DNA of 64,000 nucleotides, taken from the NCBI RefSeq assembly GCF_905220415.1, contig NC_059564.1, positions 5,654,501 to 5,718,500 on the forward strand. Reading direction: 5' to 3'. How positions within the stretch are numbered: the stretch's first letter is position 1; every line of letters starts with the position of its first letter. Positions 58,901-64,000 of this stretch are shown here, piece by piece. Position numbers and translations under genes: made by a program. The notes below the pieces were generated by a model. The model had not been told where the DNA came from. It saw only the letters and a list, made by a program, of their open reading frames with translations, and did not search any database. The stretch is from Colias croceus (Eukaryota; Arthropoda; Insecta; Lepidoptera; Pieridae).

Positions 58901-61900
58901 TCGCTCGCTTGGCTCGTGCGGTAAGTAGTTCAAAAGTTAACCTAACACGCTCGTCGCTTCGCTCCTCGCTACCTATTTGAATATTTACGCTGGCCGCTGC
59001 CGTGACTCGCTCGCTTCGCTCGCTAGGCTCGTGCGGTAGTTCAAAAGTTAATAAATATTTTCTACTCCGGGAGGCTGTCAACCGGGAGGCAGCAAGCAGC
59101 CCGCGGTGCCGTCTTTTGCCGATGCTATGCCTATTACCCTTCCTACTATGGAAATTTCCATACAAAATTTTCGAAAAAAAAGATGTCGCTTTTTAGCAAA
59201 AATTTTTATGTGCCTGGAAGCGGACCAAGTTTTTAAACATTTTTTACCTTGGTGACCCCAACCTAAGTGCCACCAGTTCAGAGAGCCGTTGAATTTCGTG
59301 ATGTATGGAAAATGGAAACCGGGAGTCGGAGAGAAATTCTGAGTATGCAGTTTTGTAAATCTGACCAATCAGAGCACAGAAGTCAATTTTCAGACCGATC
59401 GTGACGGAACCGGCGCCACCATCTTGCTTTGAAAAATTGGCCATTTTTTGAAAAAAAATTACGTCCAATTTGAAATTTCTCGATTGCCCTGGTAGCACCC
59501 CATCTTCCTGATCATTTTTTAGTTCTACACCCCCCACCTATCTTGCGCCGTTTCAGAGAGCCGTCGAATTTTGCGTTGTATGAAACTCGGAAACCAGCGA
59601 TGGAAACTCGATTATGAGTATGCCAACTCAATGTGAGGCTCGATTAAAGCCCTTGCGCCAAGTTTCAGCGTGATCGGCCCAGCGATGGCCGTTTTAGAAT
59701 TTGTATGGCGGCGGCCATTTTTTCCGCCATTTTGAATTTTTTTCACTATCTGTGGTAATTGCTCGAGGTCTTCTACAAGTTTAGTTTGAGCACCCCAGAT
59801 GTAGCTGCTACCGTTTGCGCGGGCCGTTGACTGTCTCCGTGGGCTGTGAGAAAGTTCAAGATTTCGGATTTTTCTGGATATCCTGGGAGCTGGGCGAGTA
59901 CAAACGTGGTGTGAGTGTGTTTCTCCGTTGCGCTACCTCGTCTAAATTTACGTTTTTATGTTTGCGACAAAAATGGAAAAATTCCAAAATTGAGCGTCCC
60001 ACTATGGCTCCCTGGTAGCGTCCTAGGGTGGTGATCATTTTTAGTTCGGGGACCCCCCACCCATCTCGCACCGTTTCCGCGGGCCGTTGGATTTTACGTT
60101 GTATGGAAGTTGGAAACGGGGGCCCGGAGCCACTCGAACGGGGCACCGATCGACTCGCCGGCTCGAACAGAGCACGTGTGCCAAATTTGAGACGTAAGCA
60201 TTCATAAACGGTGATTTTGGCAAAGTACGGCGGCCATCTTGTTTTCGCGAAAATCCCCATTTTTCCACCTCCCCTGGTAATCGCCACCAGTTCTGAGCAT
60301 TTTTTGTTCAGACACCCCCCCTCCAGGTATCACCGTTTTTGCGCACCTCCAGGGGTCCACTCTCTTGTCCAGGGTGTTGGAGATGTCAATATTTTTCCGG
60401 TGGTCACTCGGCGCACCTCTACACGATCACGTCGAAATCCCCCCAACTTTCCGCGTAGTTTCCGAGAAACCCGATGTCAGTGAGTGAGTCAGTCAGTGGT
60501 AGTGTAGCTTTATATATTATAATAATAAGGTAGTATTTAAGCAGAGGTTTCTAATGAGCATATAGTCTTCGAATTACATTTCATAATTTTTTTTCATAAC
60601 ACAATATGTGTTACAATCTAATGAACCATAAGTGAGACTTTTAAAATATATTTTTTTAAACTAGCCTTCAATTAGTCAGAACTGAATAAAAACTTAAATC
60701 GGACCAACCAAAAGGTTACCTATTGATTATATTCAATAGGTATTTACCTATTGAATATAATCAATTAATGAATATAATTCAATAGAAATAACGAAATTGA
60801 TTCATGCTGTCGAAAATGTGAAATGATGCACATCAGCAGTTTTTGACAAAATATTTTTGGGGACCTTTTTGGCATCATTACATGTCAAATTCATATTTTG
60901 ACCTGTTTATTTTTTTTCTTTAACGTATTCTTGTGTCTGTATCAAATACATAAAAAGACCAATAACCTCACCTCTGAGCAACTCCCGCCAAATTAGCCTT
61001 CACACTGTTAACATTATCCCGCAATTCGTTCAGAAACTGCGGGTTGATGGCCGCCCCCCCTCCCCCCGCAGCCACCGCCCCCCCTCCCGCTAGCAACGCG
61101 TCCGATTTGCGGTTCACTTCGATTATGAATGCCCTAGAAGGATAAAAAATGTAATTAAGTAAACGTAATAGTGTTAAAATGCTTTATATTCGATTATAGT
61201 ATAAAAATTAATAAATATTGGTAACAACCTATTTAACTTAGATATAAAAAAATGTTGTGTGGTTTTATGAAACCACGGTAAAAGTGAAACTGTTCGAACG
61301 GTTCCGAACACTGCTTTGTGTAGCGCATGTCGCGTGCCGAGTAGGTATATACCTACTCGGCAGCCGCATACACGCGACATGCGCTACACAGACCAAAAAG
61401 TTTGAGACGATGTAATAAAAGTTTCACTTTAAAAAGTACTTTGAATATTCATATAAAAATTAAAAAAAAAAAAACGCTTAAGCTGTTTCCGTGAAGCAGC
61501 AATACGACGACAAGAGAATTTTATGCGAAAGACGATAAGAAATATGCAAAAACACACACAAACAAATAACACAAATCTACAAATATATTGCAATATGACC
61601 AATGTGCGGATTTAGATTGATGCTGAAATACAATATTAGGTAAATCCAATACATAATATTAAAACGTACTTATGGAACATTTTTTAACAAACTGATACTT
61701 GATACATATGATTTAACTTTTACAAGGTTTTAATTATAAGTACTTATAATAAATATAATTTACCCACACGAAGTTTTTTTAAAATGAGAAAAATAACCAT
61801 TACAATAATTAGTAAGTACATAACATTTAAAAATTCATTATGAAAATTAATGAAAAGCGACTCACTTGAGCTCGGATATGGTCTGTATGGTCATCTGGTT

Positions 61901-64000
61901 GTTGTTCACGAACACGTCCCAGTCGTGTCGGGTTATCGGGAACGCGGGCATCTTTGGGGAAACAATAAAATATATTTTATTAGCATTATTGAAAAAAAGT
62001 AGAAAGTGATAGAAAATGCGGGTAGTCTCGAAAAAATGAATAAATATGTGAAAATATCTTTAGCTTCTGTCTTTTATCGTGGGCAAAATCAAGGTGTATT
62101 TTCTAAACATTGTTTATATACTAATATTATAAAGCTAAAGAGTTAGTTTATTTGTTCGAACGCGCTAATCTCAGGAACTACTGGTCCGATTTGAAAGATT
62201 CTTTCGATGTTAGATAGCCCATTTATCGAGGAAGGCTATATATCATAACGCTAAGACCAGTAGGAGCGGAGTAATGCGGGTAAAACCGCGGGGCATAGGA
62301 TAGTTTTCATGCCGAAATTCCCAGAGGAACAAGAACTTTGCGAGTATTTCTTTGAAAATGCGGGCAAAGCCGCGGGCGGAAAGCTAGTAAATAATAATTT
62401 ATCTACATATATAAAAATGAAACCCGTTTCGCGTTGTCACGGCATCACGTGTGAACAGCTGAACCGATTTCGATAATTATTTTTTTTATTATATTCCTTA
62501 AAGTACGAGGATGGTTCTTATGCAGAGAAAACGTAAATATGTAGCACGGGCGAAGCCGGGGCGGACCGCTAGTTAAAAATAAATATTATAAGTTAAAAAT
62601 ATATATTAGTTATATTCACCTGCACTTGCTGACCGGGCGCGGCCATCGGCTGTCCCTGCGCTTGGCTGTACACTGCTGTTAACATTGACAGCGAGTTCAT
62701 TTGCTTGCCGATCACCTGGAACATGATGGGCCGGAAGTGATGAGATTGTAAAGTGGTGATGGTTATAAAATTGTATTATTGTGTGTATCGGTTGAATTAA
62801 ATAGATGGGTAAGCTTTTTAAACGTTTGTATGACGAGCACATTACCTCTTTTCGTTATAATGGGAAATAAAGAATCGGTGACAACACAAAAATATTATGG
62901 ATTTAAAGCGATTTTTTTAACTAAGTATATTTATTTGTATTCCACTTACCTCGTCAACTTTCTTATGCAGGTCTCTAGTGACGTCCTGTATATGAGAGAG
63001 ACTCTGGAAGATCTGCCTCAACTCTCTCTGACCGTCCGACTCGAACCAGTCGTCCATCTCGTCCTTGTCCCGAAGCTGCAATTAAAACCGGGTTTAAATG
63101 GGGTTTATTGCCGTTACAAGTGGAGTTAAAAAAAAACAACAGACTTCAAACTTGCACGTTTGCAACATTTACAAATACAGACAAAAATGCTCATAAAATA
63201 AAAACTACTGGGCCTATCCGAATAAAATTTTTATGGGACCAATTCGACACCATCCCGCATCGAACAAAAAAATAATCACGTAAATCCTCACGGAAACCTC
63301 GGAGTAATCGGTGTACATACATAAAAAAAAACATACCGGCCGAATTGATAACCTCCTCCTTTTTTTTGAAGTCGGTTAAAAATCTCGTAAGAGAGAATAA
63401 TTTTATACATAACGTAGTTTTTTCGGCCTTTAATTGCGGTTATTTTTTCGTTTAAAATGGCTTCTAACGTCGTTAATTTGATGATTTGCTGAGGGTAGTT
63501 ACTAAAGTAAGAAACGGAGAAAATACTGTTATTGAGAAAATAGGAAAAATATTGATAATAACGCAGTAACGACAATAAAGTAGATATTAATTGAAATAAT
63601 TGAAAAAAAGCGTAATGTTACTCTTCCAATTCCAAAAAAAAATCACAAAGAAATGCAATATCTATAAATAAATGTGGGTAGTATGTTAAAACTTTGTAAA
63701 ACTATATTTTAATAATTCTAACTTCGTGATCGCCTTATTAAGTGACCCACCTGCCCTTCTATAAAAATAAATAATTATAATACTAAAAATCGATTTTTAA
63801 AGCCGGTATGTTCCTTCCTCAATATCTATAAACAAATGTGGGTAGTTCACTTAAACTTTGCAAAGAGTAGAATTTAATTAAAAAAAATTATTACCTCTCC
63901 GGGATGTTCCTTCCTATACTCCTCCTTCTGCTGTTCGAGCTTGCGCTGATACTCTTGGTACTCCTGCGACAGCTTCTGTTGGTCGTCGCTGCTTATTTGT
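55925..64000 (-). CDS. ergic53: ERGIC-53 / LMAN1 cargo receptor, C-terminal part (gene continues past 64000)
   Basis: Seven exons in transcript order: 64000-63895 (partial), 63075-62950, 62715-62620, 61951-61866, 61133-60972, 56756-56631, 55961-55925; phases agree throughout. Encoded order: a Gln/Glu/Lys-rich coiled coil (YQEYQRKLEQQKEEY), the conserved stalk DGQRELRQIFQSL, further coiled coil, a Gly/Ala-rich insert in the 60972-61133 exon, then a luminal SCPTVSC pair of cysteines, one transmembrane helix (MLLTVVAGQLVVLFLY) and the cytosolic tail ERKEAQAKKFF. KKFF is the classic dual signal: KK for COPI retrieval and FF for COPII export. The protein cycles between ER and Golgi as a mannose-binding cargo receptor. 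The N-terminal lectin domain lies outside the window. Another frame in the last exon (KKHKRKNSSK) is ruled out by splice phase. Confidence 0.92.
56013..56152 (+). mobile_element. M2-family MITE copy in ERGIC-53 intron
   Basis: AGAAGTGAAACTTCTTTGG, ATCGTCGCCTTACTCC and a closing AATTTCACTTC. This is the plus orientation of the family at 23590-23705. Confidence 0.62.
56348..56581. mobile_element. Harbinger-like MITE in ERGIC-53 intron
   Basis: 234 bp with imperfect inverted ends (GGGCACGTTCCCACTTTGTC and GGGCGCGTTTCCACTATGTC, each read inward), flanked by TTA on both sides. Confidence 0.7.
56788..56996 (+). mobile_element. M1-family MITE copy in ERGIC-53 intron
   Basis: GTGCGTGTACTAGTGTACAC, AATCACGCGTGGTAGGGATA and GATAAAGAAGTTTCACTTC; about 30 bp from the ERGIC-53 exon that ends at 56756. 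Confidence 0.68.
57131..57780. repeat. Tandem array of about 188-bp units with hairpins
   Basis: The marker CAGTCATTTGAAAAT recurs at 57131, 57321, 57509 and 57695, giving periods of 190, 188 and 186 bp. Each unit also has AACAGCGATT, CAGTC, TATAAATT and a hairpin region of the type GCGGGCTGC / GCAGCCCGC. Confidence 0.88.
57814..59040. repeat. Higher-order tandem repeat, 601-bp period
   Basis: The marker CGTCTTATCGATAGCGGGC occurs at 57814, 58172, 58415 and 58773, with spacings 358, 243 and 358. Thus 601 bp is the larger period. Smaller units of about 110-116 bp carry CGCTCGTCGCTTCGCTCC and TAGGCCGGCCGCTGCCG in a 3-2-3-2 pattern. The open frames that cross it simply repeat every 601 bp and are not genes. 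Confidence 0.9.
59041..60480. repeat. Unclassified GC-richer repeat half
   Basis: Much richer in GC than its surroundings, with repeated phrases such as GAGAGCCGTTGAATTT, CGGGCCGTTGGATTTTACG and GACCCCCCACCCATCTCGC about 280-500 bp apart. This suggests an old internally repeated element. It ends at a GTCAGTGAGTGAGTCAGTCA run. Several 60-140-codon frames cross it on both strands without any domain. Confidence 0.5.
61247..61436 (+). mobile_element. M3-family MITE in ERGIC-53 intron
   Basis: Same ends as 53262-53451. The middle is a palindrome built on CGACATGCGCTACACA and its complement around TATATACCTACTCGGC. Confidence 0.68.
62118..62387 (+). mobile_element. Chimeric Helitron-type element, family A head and family B tail
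   Basis: 62118 to about 62297 is an almost complete family A copy reaching TAAAACCGCGGGGCA. There it switches to family B (ATAGGATAGTTTTCATGCCG onward) and ends with the family B terminus GCCGCGGGCGGAAAG and CTAG before T. Confidence 0.72.
62402..62572 (+). mobile_element. Helitron-type repeat, family E, intact
   Basis: Starts TCTACATATATAAAAATG after A and ends CGGGGCGGACCGCTAG before T. It lies only 14 bp from the preceding chimeric element. Confidence 0.75.
63126..63381. mobile_element. MITE-like repeat with GACTTCAAA ends
   Basis: Ends are AACAGACTTCAAA and its near-complement TTTGAAGTCGGTT. The inside includes AATTCGACACCATCCCGCAT and AAAACATACCGGCCGAATTG. This is a repeat type common in Lepidoptera; it lies in an ERGIC-53 intron. 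No coding capacity. Confidence 0.6.

Larger units (their letters stand above)
57059..60521 (-). mobile_element. Large Helitron-like element (about 3.5 kb) with internal arrays
   Basis: On the minus strand the 3' end is CTAG before T (57059-57062). It is preceded 14 bases upstream by a strong hairpin, GCGGGCTGC / GCAGCCCGC (57077-57096), the classic Helitron terminal structure. The 5' side near 60521 has TTATTATTATAATATATAAA, which resembles the start of the small families, but the leading TC is not clear. It contains two tandem arrays (57131-57780 and 57814-59040) and an unclassified GC-richer half at 59060-60480. No Rep/helicase motif was recognised. It lies in an ERGIC-53 intron. Confidence 0.5.

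Noticed and set aside
57786..58933. Three near-identical 62-codon frames on the minus strand (57786, 58387, 58745) as a small gene family
   Set aside because: They repeat with the 601/358-bp periods of the satellite array and their sequence is the translation of GC-rich tandem units. No start context, introns or domain.
57131..59040. CRISPR-like array
   Set aside because: Units are long, have no unique spacers and lie in a eukaryotic intron; this is a satellite array.
59815..60483. Several 67-143-codon frames on both strands at 59.8-60.5 kb
   Set aside because: Overlapping frames on both strands across a GC-richer, internally repeated stretch inside an ERGIC-53 intron; none has a domain.

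Overview
The window looks like a moth or butterfly (Lepidoptera) chromosome. Genes are split by many short introns, spacer DNA is AT-rich, and the spacers are crowded with repeat types typical of Lepidoptera: short Helitron-type elements running from 5' TC to 3' CTAG, a tRNA-derived SINE with a GAT tail, Harbinger-like MITEs, a hAT element and LINE fragments. I see no prokaryotic, organellar or viral features.

Layout. 1-5.2 kb holds repeats only. 5.2-6.06 kb (minus) is a single-exon chymotrypsin-fold serine protease homolog whose catalytic serine is replaced. 6-25 kb has no convincing host gene but includes a broken LINE (about 9.8-11.0 kb), many Helitron-type repeats, MITEs and large inverted repeats. 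25.16-29.34 kb (plus) is a seven-exon gene that I assembled from splice signals; it encodes a secreted protein of about 395 residues with an acidic then Thr/Asn-rich N-terminal half and a ten-cysteine Ly6/uPAR-like C-terminal domain. 31.49-40.90 kb (minus) is a complete eight-exon aldo-keto reductase with a signal peptide. 49.15-55.37 kb (plus) is its seven-exon paralog. The two reductases are divergently transcribed. The 8 kb between them holds a 153-bp exact tandem duplication covering the likely promoter of the left gene, and a four-deep nest of transposons at 42.07-46.34 kb. 55.93-64 kb (minus, running off the right edge) is the C-terminal part of ERGIC-53 (LMAN1), ending in KKFF; one of its introns holds a roughly 3.5-kb Helitron-like element with tandem arrays.

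The two reductases keep the full Asp-Tyr-Lys-His tetrad and carry N-terminal signal sequences. This fits the secreted lepidopteran reductase group that includes haemolymph 3-dehydroecdysone 3-beta-reductase, but the substrate is inference. ERGIC-53 is a cargo receptor of the early secretory pathway and has no evident functional tie to its neighbours. All gene models come from splice signals and reading-phase agreement only; no transcript evidence was available.
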